Source of the DNA: Anaerosacchariphilus hominis
Lineage (GTDB): Bacteria > Bacillota > Clostridia > Lachnospirales > Lachnospiraceae
Assembly: GCF_014290175.1 (NCBI RefSeq)
Contig: NZ_JACOOR010000006.1
Location: forward strand, 186,001 to 250,000
Direction of reading: 5' to 3'
DNA length: 64,000 nt
The notes beneath the pieces were generated by a model that was not told where the DNA came from, did not search any database, and worked only from the letters and a program-made list of their open reading frames with translations. Within the stretch, counting starts at the first letter, position 1, and every line of letters starts with the position of its first letter. The position numbers were made by a program, and so were the translations under genes. Positions 1 through 8,508 of the stretch are shown here, in pieces.

Positions 1-214
1 GCCCGACGTAAATCCCGGCTTCCGTCACCGAAAATGGGAACCAGCCGCAAAGCCGCCCCAATGTATTCACCCACAGAGGATAAATCTGCTCCGCATACCA
101 CTCCCCGATGGACGGAAAAAGCCGGGCCGCCAGATTCAATGCCAGCGCGCCGACTCCTGCGGCGCCCCAGCATAATGTACTCCTTTGTACCCGACTCTTT
201 TCTGTTCTCTGCAT
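1..214 (-). CDS. DUF3810 family membrane protein, N-terminal part (runs off the window)
   Basis: An open frame starts at ATG 214 and leaves the window at base 1, giving 71 residues. It has a basic N-terminus, one hydrophobic segment (about residues 15-33) and then a stretch resembling the start of DUF3810 proteins (SIGEWYAEQIYPLW, later GWFPFSVTEAG). The start overlaps the stop of the preceding small gene as TGATG, so translation is probably coupled. The function of DUF3810 is unknown. It is the last visible gene of an operon starting with the ClpX-like gene. Confidence 0.7.
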   Translation of the reverse strand, partial: MQRTEKSRVQRSTLCWGAAGVGALALNLAARLFPSIGEWYAEQIYPLWVNTLGRLCGWFPFSVTEAGIYVG

Positions 215-510
215 CAGTTCTCGCTCTTCATGCCGTCGATTTCGCCCTGATACTCGTCTATCAGAATCTCTCTGCGGGCAATCTCCTCGCACAGCGGATC
301 CAGTGCCGCATCTTCCAGGCTGCCTGCCGCGGCGAACCGCTCATAGACGATCTTTCCGATGGCCTCAAAGTCCTTTTTATTCTCCCGCTCCAGGCTGTAC
401 ACCTGGTTCTTCAGCCGGGCCATATCCGCCACCTTGCCCGCTTTCTTTGTCACCGTGTCCGCGGCTCCGGTCACTGCTCTTCCAAAATCATCCCAAAAGT
501 TTTTGTTCAT
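214..510 (-). CDS. small coiled-coil protein, function unknown
   Basis: A 98-residue soluble protein that I cannot assign to a named family. Residues 1-30 form an Ala/Lys-rich amphipathic stretch; residues 30-98 are rich in Glu, Lys and Arg with heptad-like leucines, suggesting a coiled coil. There is no signal peptide, Cys cluster or transmembrane segment. It starts 3 bp after the acyltransferase stop and overlaps the DUF3810 start, so it is an operon member. A structural or membrane-peripheral role is possible but not shown. Confidence 0.7.
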   Translation of the reverse strand: MNKNFWDDFGRAVTGAADTVTKKAGKVADMARLKNQVYSLERENKKDFEAIGKIVYERFAAAGSLEDAALDPLCEEIARREILIDEYQGEIDGMKSEN

Positions 511-513
511 AGT

Positions 514-1494
514 CTATTCTCCTCTCTTCGCCCTGTATTTCAGAGCGTTTAAAATCTCAGCCAGTCCCAGGGAAACCAGGCAGACCCACAGGGGCATCAG
601 CCACGGATACCAGGCAGTTTCCCGGATTCCCGCCGCCAGCGCCAGGGTCGGCGTTCCATTATAAATCAGATAGTGCCACAGATAGATAGCCTGGGAATCC
701 TGTTCTCCGATCCGGGCGAGAATACTTCCCCTTCCAGCCTCCGGATGGCGAAGTGCCAGCATGAAAATCCCGGCTGTCATCAAAATACTTCCCACATACA
801 GCTCCGCCCCTTTCGACAGGAACAGTTCGCCCATGGAAAGGCAGACTCCCAGTCCAATCATGCAAAGGCATGCCCCGTCCGAAGCCAGCCGCTTTCCCCG
901 CTGCATCCGGCCTGCGAACCAATGTCCCCACAGGAAAAAGGGCAGTCCCGTCAGCCAGAAGTTTCTGAACCACCGTACAGGCAGACGCAGACCTGCGATC
1001 CTGCAGAAGTCTCCCAGAATCAGGTTTGCCGCCAGACAGAGAATAATCAAAAGATAGCAGCTTTCTTCCTTCTTCCCTCTCACCAGGATTCCATAAAACA
1101 GATAGCAGTACCACAGCGCTCCCAAAAACCACAGCGGAGGCGCATAGGGCACCATATTCCATAGCAGGAACCGCAAAAGGACTTTCGCAGAAAACAGCTT
1201 TCCCGCCACCACCGTCATCGTCAGGCTTCCTTCTGTCTTCAGCACCAGCAGCTCCCAGAAATAATAAGCTATCACTGCCGTAATCAGCAGGCGAAGGATA
1301 TGCCTGCTTCTTCTTTTTACCGTATCCATTCCCTTTCCATAGGAAAAGTATCCGCTGACCATGAAAAACAGCGGCACCGCGAACCGGGCCAGTCCGTCCA
1401 TCATGCCTCCGATGGGGCTCGGAAACTTGCAGTGGATGAACACCACGCAAAAAGCCGCGATGCCCTTCCACACATTCAGACAATCATTTTTCAT
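514..1494 (-). CDS. membrane acyltransferase (acyltransferase 3 family)
   Basis: A 326-residue polytopic membrane protein with about ten hydrophobic segments. The N-terminus has the family signature: WKGIAAFCVVFIH with the conserved His, followed by ARFAVPLFFMVSGY. Family members move acetyl or other acyl groups from cytoplasmic donors onto extracytoplasmic sugars or lipids. The specific acceptor cannot be read from sequence. It begins 4 bp after the ClpX-like stop and is followed 3 bp later by the coiled-coil gene. Confidence 0.85.
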   Translation of the reverse strand: MKNDCLNVWKGIAAFCVVFIHCKFPSPIGGMMDGLARFAVPLFFMVSGYFSYGKGMDTVKRRSRHILRLLITAVIAYYFWELLVLKTEGSLTMTVVAGKLFSAKVLLRFLLWNMVPYAPPLWFLGALWYCYLFYGILVRGKKEESCYLLIILCLAANLILGDFCRIAGLRLPVRWFRNFWLTGLPFFLWGHWFAGRMQRGKRLASDGACLCMIGLGVCLSMGELFLSKGAELYVGSILMTAGIFMLALRHPEAGRGSILARIGEQDSQAIYLWHYLIYNGTPTLALAAGIRETAWYPWLMPLWVCLVSLGLAEILNALKYRAKRGE

Positions 1495-1498
1495 CTTA

Positions 1499-2935
1499 TT
1501 ATAGTTCCTGCTGCTCCAGCTTCAGGACGCCCCGCATGGCAATGAGCGGGCCTCCCCGATGCTCGATATATTCCCGTGTAATGGTTACTCTGCCAATATT
1601 GTCATCCTTCGGAATCTCATACATGATATCCAGCATAAATTCCTCGATGATAGCCCGCAGGGCCCGGGCTCCCGTATCCCTCCTCATGGCTTCCCCGGCA
1701 ATGGCCTCCAGGGCGTCGTCGTCGAACTCCAGCTGCACCTCATCCAGGGCCAGCAGCTTCTGATACTGCTTCAGGATGGCGTTCTTCGGCTCCTTCAGGA
1801 TCCGTACCAGCTTCTCCCGATCCAGGGGCTCCAGGGTGCAGATAATGGGCAGTCGTCCCAGAAACTCCGGGATCATGCCGAAGTTCCGCAGATCCTCCAC
1901 AGTCACCTTTGCCAGCAGGTTCGGCTCCTTATCGTATTTGTCCTTCAGATCTGCCTGGAAGCCCATGGAGGACTTCTGGTTCAGCCGTTCCTTGATGACC
2001 GTCTCCAGCTCCGGGAACGCACCGCCGCAGATAAAGAGAATATTCCGGGTATTCACAGTGGTCAGCGGTACCATGGCATTCTTGCTGCTGGCCCCCACGG
2101 GCACCTCCACCTCGGCTCCCTCCAGAAGCTTCAGCAGTCCCTGCTGCACGGATTCCCCGCTCACATCCCGGTGATGGGTATCCTTTTTCTTGGCAATCTT
2201 GTCGATCTCGTCGATAAATACGATGCCCCGCTCCGCCTTTTCCACGTCGTTGTCGGCCGCGGCCAGCAGCTTGGAAATCACGCTCTCGATATCGTCTCCG
2301 ATATAGCCTGCCTCGGTCAGGGAGGTGGCGTCGGCGATGGCCAGCGGCACATCCAGAAGCTTCGCCAGGGTCTTCACCAGATAGGTCTTTCCGCTTCCGG
2401 TGGGGCCCAGCATCAGTATATTGGACTTTTCGATCTCGATCTCATCCTGGGTTCCTGTGGCCACCCGTTTATAATGGTTATACACCGCCACGGAAATGAC
2501 CTTCTTTGCGTAATCCTGACTAATGACATACTCATCCAGGCTGGCCTTGATTTTATGGGGCGCCGGGATACTCCGGATGTCGAAGCTCTCCTGCTTTTCC
2601 TCTGCCTTCGGCTTCTTCTTTTTCACCTTCTGCTGACGGGGCATCATATTCTGCAAATCAGACAGATTGATCATGCTGATTCCCGGCATCCGGGAAAAAT
2701 CAAGATTCCCGTTCTGAAGGGTATCCATGGTCTTCTGCATACATTCCGGGCATACGCTGATGCCGTCGGTGAGGGTAATCAGCTTTCCGGCCTGGCTCTC
2801 CGGCCTTCTGCAGAGGAAGCAGTACTTCTCATAATCCTGTTCCTTCTCCTGTTCCCCTTCCGGATTCTGCCCCGGTTCTCCGGTCAGCTCCTCTTTTTCG
2901 TTTTCCTGATTTTCCTGATAATCCTTATCCTGCAT
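1499..2935 (-). CDS. ClpX-like AAA+ unfoldase (probable second ClpX paralogue)
   Basis: 478 residues from ATG 2935, preceded by AAAGGAG with 7 nt spacing; an upstream in-frame start lacks this site. Four cysteines (39, 42, 62, 65) form a ClpX-type zinc finger, followed by a Lys/Glu-rich linker and an AAA+ core with Walker A GPTGSGKT (177-184), Walker B IVFIDEIDKIA, the pore-loop region GYIGDD and the signature FGMIPEFLGRLP. The ClpP-contact loop, usually IGF, reads MGF. The N-terminus is an unusually acidic extension of about 35 residues. No clpP or tig is nearby; the neighbours are an acyltransferase and small proteins. A specialised paralogue seems likely; being the only ClpX cannot be excluded. 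Confidence 0.88.
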   Translation of the reverse strand: MQDKDYQENQENEKEELTGEPGQNPEGEQEKEQDYEKYCFLCRRPESQAGKLITLTDGISVCPECMQKTMDTLQNGNLDFSRMPGISMINLSDLQNMMPRQQKVKKKKPKAEEKQESFDIRSIPAPHKIKASLDEYVISQDYAKKVISVAVYNHYKRVATGTQDEIEIEKSNILMLGPTGSGKTYLVKTLAKLLDVPLAIADATSLTEAGYIGDDIESVISKLLAAADNDVEKAERGIVFIDEIDKIAKKKDTHHRDVSGESVQQGLLKLLEGAEVEVPVGASSKNAMVPLTTVNTRNILFICGGAFPELETVIKERLNQKSSMGFQADLKDKYDKEPNLLAKVTVEDLRNFGMIPEFLGRLPIICTLEPLDREKLVRILKEPKNAILKQYQKLLALDEVQLEFDDDALEAIAGEAMRRDTGARALRAIIEEFMLDIMYEIPKDDNIGRVTITREYIEHRGGPLIAMRGVLKLEQQEL

Positions 2936-2970
2936 AACATTACTCCTTTTCCCGAGTATATCACATCTTG

Positions 2971-3022
2971 AAAAAAAGACCAAGCGTAAGAAGAAAGAAG
3001 TCTCCTCTGCACCCGGTCTTTT
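2971..3022 (-). terminator. possible terminator after the HtrA gene
   Basis: On the minus strand AAAAGACC and GGTCTTTT form an 8-bp stem with a long loop followed by a T-run. It lies between the htrA stop and the clpX-like start. The loop of about 35 nt makes this a weak call. Confidence 0.35.
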
Positions 3023-3040
3023 CTGCTATTTTTCTTTTCT

Positions 3041-4597
3041 TTACTTAGACGCCGCTTCCACTTCTGCCTTAGTATTCAAGGTCAGGGATACGGTCTTTTC
3101 CACATATTCTCCGTTCTGCGGGGACTGTACCGTCACTTCCACGGTCTCGCCTGCCTCGTAATACTGGAGGCGCTGGCGCAGGGCGTCGTAGCCGGTGACA
3201 CTCACACCGTCGAACTTGGTCAGGATATCGCCCTTCTTCAATCCGGCCTTATCTGCCGCGCAGCCTGCCACCACAGACTTCAGATAAACGCCCTCGGGCA
3301 TATCATACTGCTGGGCAATCTCGCTGCTCACGTCCTGGCAGGTGATTCCCAGATATCCCATCTTCTCTTCCGCCACTGCGGAACGGGTCTTCAGATTCTG
3401 CAGATCTCCGATGATACCTTCCACATCGGAAATGGGGATGGCGTAACCCATGCCCTCCACATAATTGGAGGAAAGCTTCGCCTCGTTGATACCGATGACC
3501 TGGCCCTTCATATTCAGCAGAGCACCGCCGCTGTTACCCGGATTGATGGCTGCGTCCGTCTGAATCAGCTTATTGCTGATGACGGTTCCGTCGTCGTTCT
3601 TCAGGGACACCTCCCGCTCCAGGGCGCTTACGATACCTCTGGTAACAGACTGGCCGTATCCCAGGGCGTTTCCGATGGCGACAACCTCGTCGCCCACCTG
3701 TACCTGGGAGGAATCTCCGATGCTGGCCGCCTTAATTTCGGACATGGTATCCGACGGAATATCTGACAGCTGCACAGCGATGACCGCCACATCCTTGGTG
3801 GCATCGGAGCCCTTTAGCTTCGCTTCCACGGCCGTCGCTCCGTCTTTTCCCTCATCTACGCTGAACAGTACAGACAGCTCTGCGGCGCCGGACACCACAT
3901 GATTGTTCGTGACAATCAGCAGCTCGTCGTCGTTCTGGCCGATGATGATACCGGTTCCCGTGGAGGTCTCCTCCTGCTGCTGCGGCTGACTGTACCAGCC
4001 GAAGCCCCAGTAATTCTGTACTTCCTTAACACTCACATTGGTGATAGCCACCAGAGAAGGCATACATTCCTTTACGATATCCGAAACAGAACCGGCAGAT
4101 GTGGAAGTGGTGCTGCTTCCTGTCTGGGGCGGCACGGAGCTTACTTCCGGCGTCTCGCCGCTCTCCACTGCGTCCTGGCCGGCAGAAGCCGCCACCTGAT
4201 CTCCAAAAAGCTTCCTGCCCACGTAATTAGTTCCCTGAAAGGCAGCTCCGGCCACCACGCCGAATACCAGTGCTATACAGACAGTCTTTGCTACAGTTCT
4301 GCCGAACTTCTTCTTTTTTTTCGGTTTTTCCTCCCAGCCGCTTCCCGTAGTTCCATGATAAGTGCTTCTTCCGGATGTGCCTGTGCCTCCATCTGCGCTG
4401 CTGCTTTTTGCCTTCCGATAGTCCTCATCCTGATAGAAAGGGCCTGTATAGCGATACTGGCTTCCAGTGGCTGCCGTCTCTCCGCTCTGCTCTGCGGCAT
4501 TCTCCGCATTTACACTGCTTTCTGCATCTATGTTCTTCTCTGCTCCCGCATCCATTCCGGAATTCAGGTTCTCAGATTCGTTCTCATTATCGTACAT
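3041..4597 (-). CDS. HtrA/DegP-type membrane-anchored serine protease with PDZ domain
   Basis: 518 residues. The first 100 are acidic and low-complexity, followed by a basic KPKKKKK stretch and one transmembrane segment (about 103-120), so the protease domain faces outside. The trypsin-like triad is complete: His233 (NNHVVS), Asp269 (ATKDVA) and Ser356 (NPGNSGGAL). A single PDZ domain follows (about 410-505). Such proteins degrade misfolded exported proteins. The gene stands alone, with its own probable promoter in the 150 bp upstream (TTGAAC, 17 bp, TACTAA). Confidence 0.93.
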   Translation of the reverse strand: MYDNENESENLNSGMDAGAEKNIDAESSVNAENAAEQSGETAATGSQYRYTGPFYQDEDYRKAKSSSADGGTGTSGRSTYHGTTGSGWEEKPKKKKKFGRTVAKTVCIALVFGVVAGAAFQGTNYVGRKLFGDQVAASAGQDAVESGETPEVSSVPPQTGSSTTSTSAGSVSDIVKECMPSLVAITNVSVKEVQNYWGFGWYSQPQQQEETSTGTGIIIGQNDDELLIVTNNHVVSGAAELSVLFSVDEGKDGATAVEAKLKGSDATKDVAVIAVQLSDIPSDTMSEIKAASIGDSSQVQVGDEVVAIGNALGYGQSVTRGIVSALEREVSLKNDDGTVISNKLIQTDAAINPGNSGGALLNMKGQVIGINEAKLSSNYVEGMGYAIPISDVEGIIGDLQNLKTRSAVAEEKMGYLGITCQDVSSEIAQQYDMPEGVYLKSVVAGCAADKAGLKKGDILTKFDGVSVTGYDALRQRLQYYEAGETVEVTVQSPQNGEYVEKTVSLTLNTKAEVEAASK

Positions 4598-4746
4598 AAC
4601 TATGCACTCCTTCCTCCGCTCATTTCCATCCTCCCGGCCATATAGCCGATCCCCGGATGATTAGTAGTTTAGCAGTCAAATGTGTTCAAACTGTGAGCAA
4701 AGAATTAAAATTTCATAATCTGCTAATTTTACAAAGACCATTATAT

Positions 4747-6477
4747 TTATACCGGAATACTGCCGCGGAGACAGAGTGTCCCCCACCCCACCTGGGGATT
4801 CGGATACTCTGCAAACGCCGGAAGCGGGCGGGTGCCTTTTTTCAGGTAAGCCAGGGCTTTTTCGCCATAGAGGTAGGGGTCGTGGCCATCGGTGATGCCC
4901 CACTGCATCAGGAGGGCAGCAGAACCGGTGACAAAGGGTGCGGCGAAGGAGGTGCCGGTGGCTTCGGCGTAGGTGCCGCCGGGGGCTGGGGCGAGGACGC
5001 GGACGCCTGGAGCGGCCATCATGGGCTTTTCCCGGCCGTCCCGGGTGTTGCCGCGGCCGGAGAAGTCGGCGTAGGTGTGGCTTCGACTGTCGTAGGCTCC
5101 CACAGCAGCAATACGGCGGGCAGTGGAGGGAATCGTCAGGGTAGTATCCGTCGAAGGGCGCAGAAACCGGGTACCGCCGTTCAGGACGGCGGCGCTGGGA
5201 AGCCACAGGTGATAGCGTCCATCGCGGATTTCGCCCGGAGACAGTTCCAGTGTCCAGATCCCTGTATCCACATAATTCTCCCGGGGAAGCAGCTCCAGGT
5301 AAATTTCCTGGGACTGACTGTGGGGCACAGGCTCTCCGTAATACAGCAGAATCTCCGTCTCTTCCAGCACAAAGCGCTGCGCTCCCAGCACTTTCTGAAT
5401 CGGTCCGGCTCTTCTCCCGCCCGGGCTGACTAATCTGATGTCAACCTCATCCAGATAGGATTTCCAAATCTGAATGCTGAAAGCCGTTTCATACTCTCCT
5501 ACAGCCAATTCGATGCTCTCAGTCACAAAAGCCCGCAGTGTCCCTGCCGCATGCCCTGCCGCATAACCCTCATTTCCCGTGCCGATACAAATGACCGATT
5601 TCCAGACATTGGCGATGTCGGCGATGTAGGTTTCCAGGAGGGAAGTGCCGTCATGGGCCCCGTAGGTATTGCCGATACTGATATTGACGGCCACGGGCAG
5701 GCGAAGCTCTAATGCCTTCCGAATACAGTAGTCCAGCCCCTGCATCAGCTCCGTGGTCCGGGGAAAGCTGTCCTCACGGGGTGTTCCAAGCTTTACCACC
5801 AAAAGCGGACTTCGGCTGGCGATTCCCCGGTAGCGGCCGCTGCTGGCCCGGCCGTTGCCTGCCGCGATGCCCAGAACCCGGGTACCATGGCCGCTCACAT
5901 CCCGGCTGGGCACCAGCCGATAACGCTCCGCCTCCGTGTCGGCCGCCAGCGCCTCGTTGATTTCCTGCTCTGTATATTCCGTCCCAATCCGGTAATCCTC
6001 CGGCGGCCTGCCCGGGATGGTCTGATCCCACAGAGCCAGAATCCGAGTGCTTCCGTCCTCATTCTGAAAATCCGGATGGGCATAGTCCACGCCGGAATCC
6101 AGCACCGCCACCAGCACGCCGTCCCCATACAGGTCGTACCGCGCGTTCTGCACCGCTGTAATACAGGAGGCTGTCTTTCCCTGACTTACAGAGAAAAACA
6201 GCCTCTTTGGTTTTTCGATATATTCGATCTCCGGCATCCGGGCCAGTTGGTCGATCCGGGACTCAGGTACCATAAGAACCGCGTATCCGTTCAAAAGCTC
6301 CGTCACGCTTACACCTGCATCCTCCAGCCCCTTCAAAGAACCGGAATATTTCACGATCACTTCCCAGGTCCTTTCCTCTGCGTCAAAGCCCACCTCCAGA
6401 TTCAGGGAACGGGCCCGTTCCTCCGGGGTGGCGTCCAGAGCCAGGTTCAGCACATTTTCCATGGTCGGATTATTCAT
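4747..6477 (-). CDS. S8 family (subtilisin-like) protease, Csp-type
   Basis: 576 residues with no signal peptide. Residues 1-95 resemble the prodomain of clostridial Csp proteases; the catalytic domain has Asp127 (AVLDSGVDY), His197 (SGHGTR) and Ser510 (GTSFAAPF), with a long insertion between His and Ser typical of Csp proteins. The full triad predicts an active enzyme rather than a pseudoprotease. In Clostridia, Csp proteases process the cortex hydrolase SleC during spore germination, and a SleC-like gene lies at 42006. Other S8 proteins of this type are common in Lachnospiraceae, so a germination role is an inference. Confidence 0.85.
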   Translation of the reverse strand: MNNPTMENVLNLALDATPEERARSLNLEVGFDAEERTWEVIVKYSGSLKGLEDAGVSVTELLNGYAVLMVPESRIDQLARMPEIEYIEKPKRLFFSVSQGKTASCITAVQNARYDLYGDGVLVAVLDSGVDYAHPDFQNEDGSTRILALWDQTIPGRPPEDYRIGTEYTEQEINEALAADTEAERYRLVPSRDVSGHGTRVLGIAAGNGRASSGRYRGIASRSPLLVVKLGTPREDSFPRTTELMQGLDYCIRKALELRLPVAVNISIGNTYGAHDGTSLLETYIADIANVWKSVICIGTGNEGYAAGHAAGTLRAFVTESIELAVGEYETAFSIQIWKSYLDEVDIRLVSPGGRRAGPIQKVLGAQRFVLEETEILLYYGEPVPHSQSQEIYLELLPRENYVDTGIWTLELSPGEIRDGRYHLWLPSAAVLNGGTRFLRPSTDTTLTIPSTARRIAAVGAYDSRSHTYADFSGRGNTRDGREKPMMAAPGVRVLAPAPGGTYAEATGTSFAAPFVTGSAALLMQWGITDGHDPYLYGEKALAYLKKGTRPLPAFAEYPNPQVGWGTLCLRGSIPV

Positions 6478-6520
6478 GGGAACACCGCCTGATCTATTAT
6501 TTAATCTCAGATTATGCAGA

Positions 6521-7279
6521 TTATGCCTGCCGCAGTACCTCCAGGGCCGCCTTCAGCTCCGGCACGCTCACCTGCCCCGGCGCGGAGGCCACGCCCGCGC
6601 TTCCGAAGGTCATAACGGAGCCGAACAGTTCTCCGGTCAGACGGCTCACAGCGCCCTTCGCTCCCATGGACATGGTGACGACGGGCTGCTTTGCGTGCTG
6701 TTCCTTCATTTCCAGGGTAGCGGATAAAAGAGTCAGCACATCCTCCGCAGTCTGCGGCATCACTGCCAGCTTCAGAAGATCCGCGCCGCAGTCCTGCATC
6801 CGGATTAGCCGGGCCAGGATCTTCTCTTTTGCCGGAGTCTTTTCAAAATCATGGCTGGAGGCAATCACCTTTATCCCCTGCGCCTTTGCCTCTTTGCAGA
6901 TATCCCGAAGCAGCTCTTCTCCCCGAAACAGCTCCACGTCGATGAGGTCCGCCTGGCCGGAATCCATCACGGTGCGAAGAAAGTCTTCGTAGGCTCCGGC
7001 GCTGATACTCTGCTCGCCGCCCTCCTCTCTGGTCCGGAAGGTCACCAGAAGCGGCAGCCCGCCCAGCTCCACTCGCAGCCACGCCAGCATAGTTTCCAGT
7101 TTTTCCCTGTCAAATACTTCCTCATACCAGTCTGCCCGCCATTCCGCCAGATCCGGCTTCGCCGCTTTCAGCTCCGCCGTCCGCAGCGCAATCTCCTCTC
7201 CGGTACGGCCCGTTATCGGAACGCAGATCTTCGGTCTTCCCTCTCCAAATGTAATATTTCTCACTGTTACCTGATTCAT
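6521..7279 (-). CDS. aroD: type I 3-dehydroquinate dehydratase
   Basis: 252 residues from ATG 7279, which has AGGAG upstream at normal spacing; 14 further in-frame codons upstream lack a better site. The protein is a TIM barrel with the class I signatures: catalytic His in ASSHDFEKTP and the Schiff-base lysine in DLLKLAVMP. It dehydrates 3-dehydroquinate to 3-dehydroshikimate in the shikimate pathway. No other aro gene is adjacent. In gut Clostridia such orphan aroD genes may also serve quinate or shikimate use; this cannot be decided here. Confidence 0.93.
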   Translation of the reverse strand: MNQVTVRNITFGEGRPKICVPITGRTGEEIALRTAELKAAKPDLAEWRADWYEEVFDREKLETMLAWLRVELGGLPLLVTFRTREEGGEQSISAGAYEDFLRTVMDSGQADLIDVELFRGEELLRDICKEAKAQGIKVIASSHDFEKTPAKEKILARLIRMQDCGADLLKLAVMPQTAEDVLTLLSATLEMKEQHAKQPVVTMSMGAKGAVSRLTGELFGSVMTFGSAGVASAPGQVSVPELKAALEVLRQA

Positions 7280-7343
7280 TCTTTTTCTCCTGCTTCCGCT
7301 GCCATTCTCTGTTTTTTCCACTTTACTTCCGGCAACATTCCGT

Positions 7344-7372
7344 TTGCTTTTTGCCCTATTTTAACATATAAT
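7344..7372 (+). promoter_or_regulatory. promoter for the S1-domain gene
   Basis: TTGCTT (7344-7349), a 17-bp spacer and TATAAT (7367-7372) form a sigma-A type promoter about 70 bp upstream of the start codon at 7444. Confidence 0.6.
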
Positions 7373-7443
7373 ATAGCTGTTGGACAGCTGATTTTACATG
7401 AATTCTGCTGTATCCTGAAGATTAGGAAAAGAGGTATTGGGAA

Positions 7444-8349
7444 ATGGAAGAAAAGACAACAATGGACGACTACAAGGATGAGCTGGAAGCTTCCTTCCGT
7501 CAGGTACAGGAGGGTGATGTACTGACCGGAACTGTCATCGGCGTGTCCGAATCTGAGGTAACTGTGGATCTGAAGTACTATACCGAGGGTATTATCCGCC
7601 TGGAGGACTACTCCGATGACCCGGCTTTCTCCATCAAGGCTGACGTACAGGTGGGCGATGAGGTGACCGCCACCGTTCTCCGCACCGATGACGGACAGGG
7701 GCATATTCTGCTGTCCCGGAAGGCCGCAGCGGCTGACCAGGCATGGAAAACTCTGGTGCAGTATCTGGAGGACAAGACGGTTCTCACTGTAAAGGTGGGC
7801 GGCATCGTGAAATCCGGCGTGGTAGCTTATGTGGAAGGTATCCGCGGCTTTATCCCGGCGTCTAAGCTTTCGCTGAATTATGTGGAGGATCTGGACGACT
7901 GGCTGGGGAAAGAGATCCGGGTACAGGTCATCACTGCTGACCCGGAGAATCAGAAGCTTGTTCTGTCCGCCAAAGAGCTGCTTCGCGAGAAGGCTGCCGA
8001 GGAGCGCCGGGCGAAAATCTCCAATGTGGAGGTGGGCCTTGTAACAGAAGGTAAGGTCGAGAGCATTCAGCCCTACGGCGCTTTCATTGACCTGGGCAAC
8101 GGCCTCTCCGGTCTGGTGCATGTATCCCAGATTTCCGAGAAGCGCATCAAGAGCCCGGATGTGGTGCTGAAGGTGGGCGATACTGTGAAGGTGAAGGTCA
8201 TCGCAGTGAAAGACGGCAAGCTGTCCCTGAGTATGAAGGCGCTGCATGATGTGGCGGCTGAAGAGATTCAGGAAGAGAAGATCGACATCCCGGAGGCGGA
8301 GGAACTGACTACTACGCTGGGAGATCTGTTTAAGAATATTAAGCTGTAA
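7444..8349 (+). CDS. S1 RNA-binding domain protein (ribosomal protein S1 homologue)
   Basis: 301 residues with three S1/OB-fold repeats, roughly 20-95, 108-175 and 195-265; the last is the most canonical (VTEGKVESIQPYGAFIDLG). Firmicute S1 homologues of three to four domains bind mRNA and associate with ribosomes; they are shorter than the six-domain S1 of proteobacteria. The start has AAAGAGG upstream. The gene is monocistronic, between its own promoter and a strong bidirectional terminator. It could be called rpsA, but full S1 function is not certain. Confidence 0.88.
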   Translation: MEEKTTMDDYKDELEASFRQVQEGDVLTGTVIGVSESEVTVDLKYYTEGIIRLEDYSDDPAFSIKADVQVGDEVTATVLRTDDGQGHILLSRKAAAADQAWKTLVQYLEDKTVLTVKVGGIVKSGVVAYVEGIRGFIPASKLSLNYVEDLDDWLGKEIRVQVITADPENQKLVLSAKELLREKAAEERRAKISNVEVGLVTEGKVESIQPYGAFIDLGNGLSGLVHVSQISEKRIKSPDVVLKVGDTVKVKVIAVKDGKLSLSMKALHDVAAEEIQEEKIDIPEAEELTTTLGDLFKNIKL

Positions 8350-8397
8350 AAAGGGCACACGAAACGGTAGTCTATGAACTGTCGGAACAAAAGAGAG

Positions 8398-8449
8398 AAA
8401 TATCCCCTCTCACCGGGTTTAGCTTGTTTTCCGGTGAGAGGGGATATTT
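8398..8449. terminator. strong bidirectional terminator
   Basis: Perfect 19-bp arms (8398-8416 and 8431-8449) around a 14-nt loop, with A- and T-rich flanks on both sides. It separates the converging S1-domain gene and putP and can stop both. Confidence 0.85.
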
Positions 8450-8508
8450 CTTTCTTCGTCCGTGTAAGGGAATCCCGGCAGCTCACAACCTACCGGAAAC
8501 CCTTTCTT

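Noticed and set aside
1559..2971. Long plus-strand open frame opposite the ClpX-like gene
   Set aside because: It mirrors the codons of the minus-strand gene, has no ribosome site and encodes no recognisable protein.
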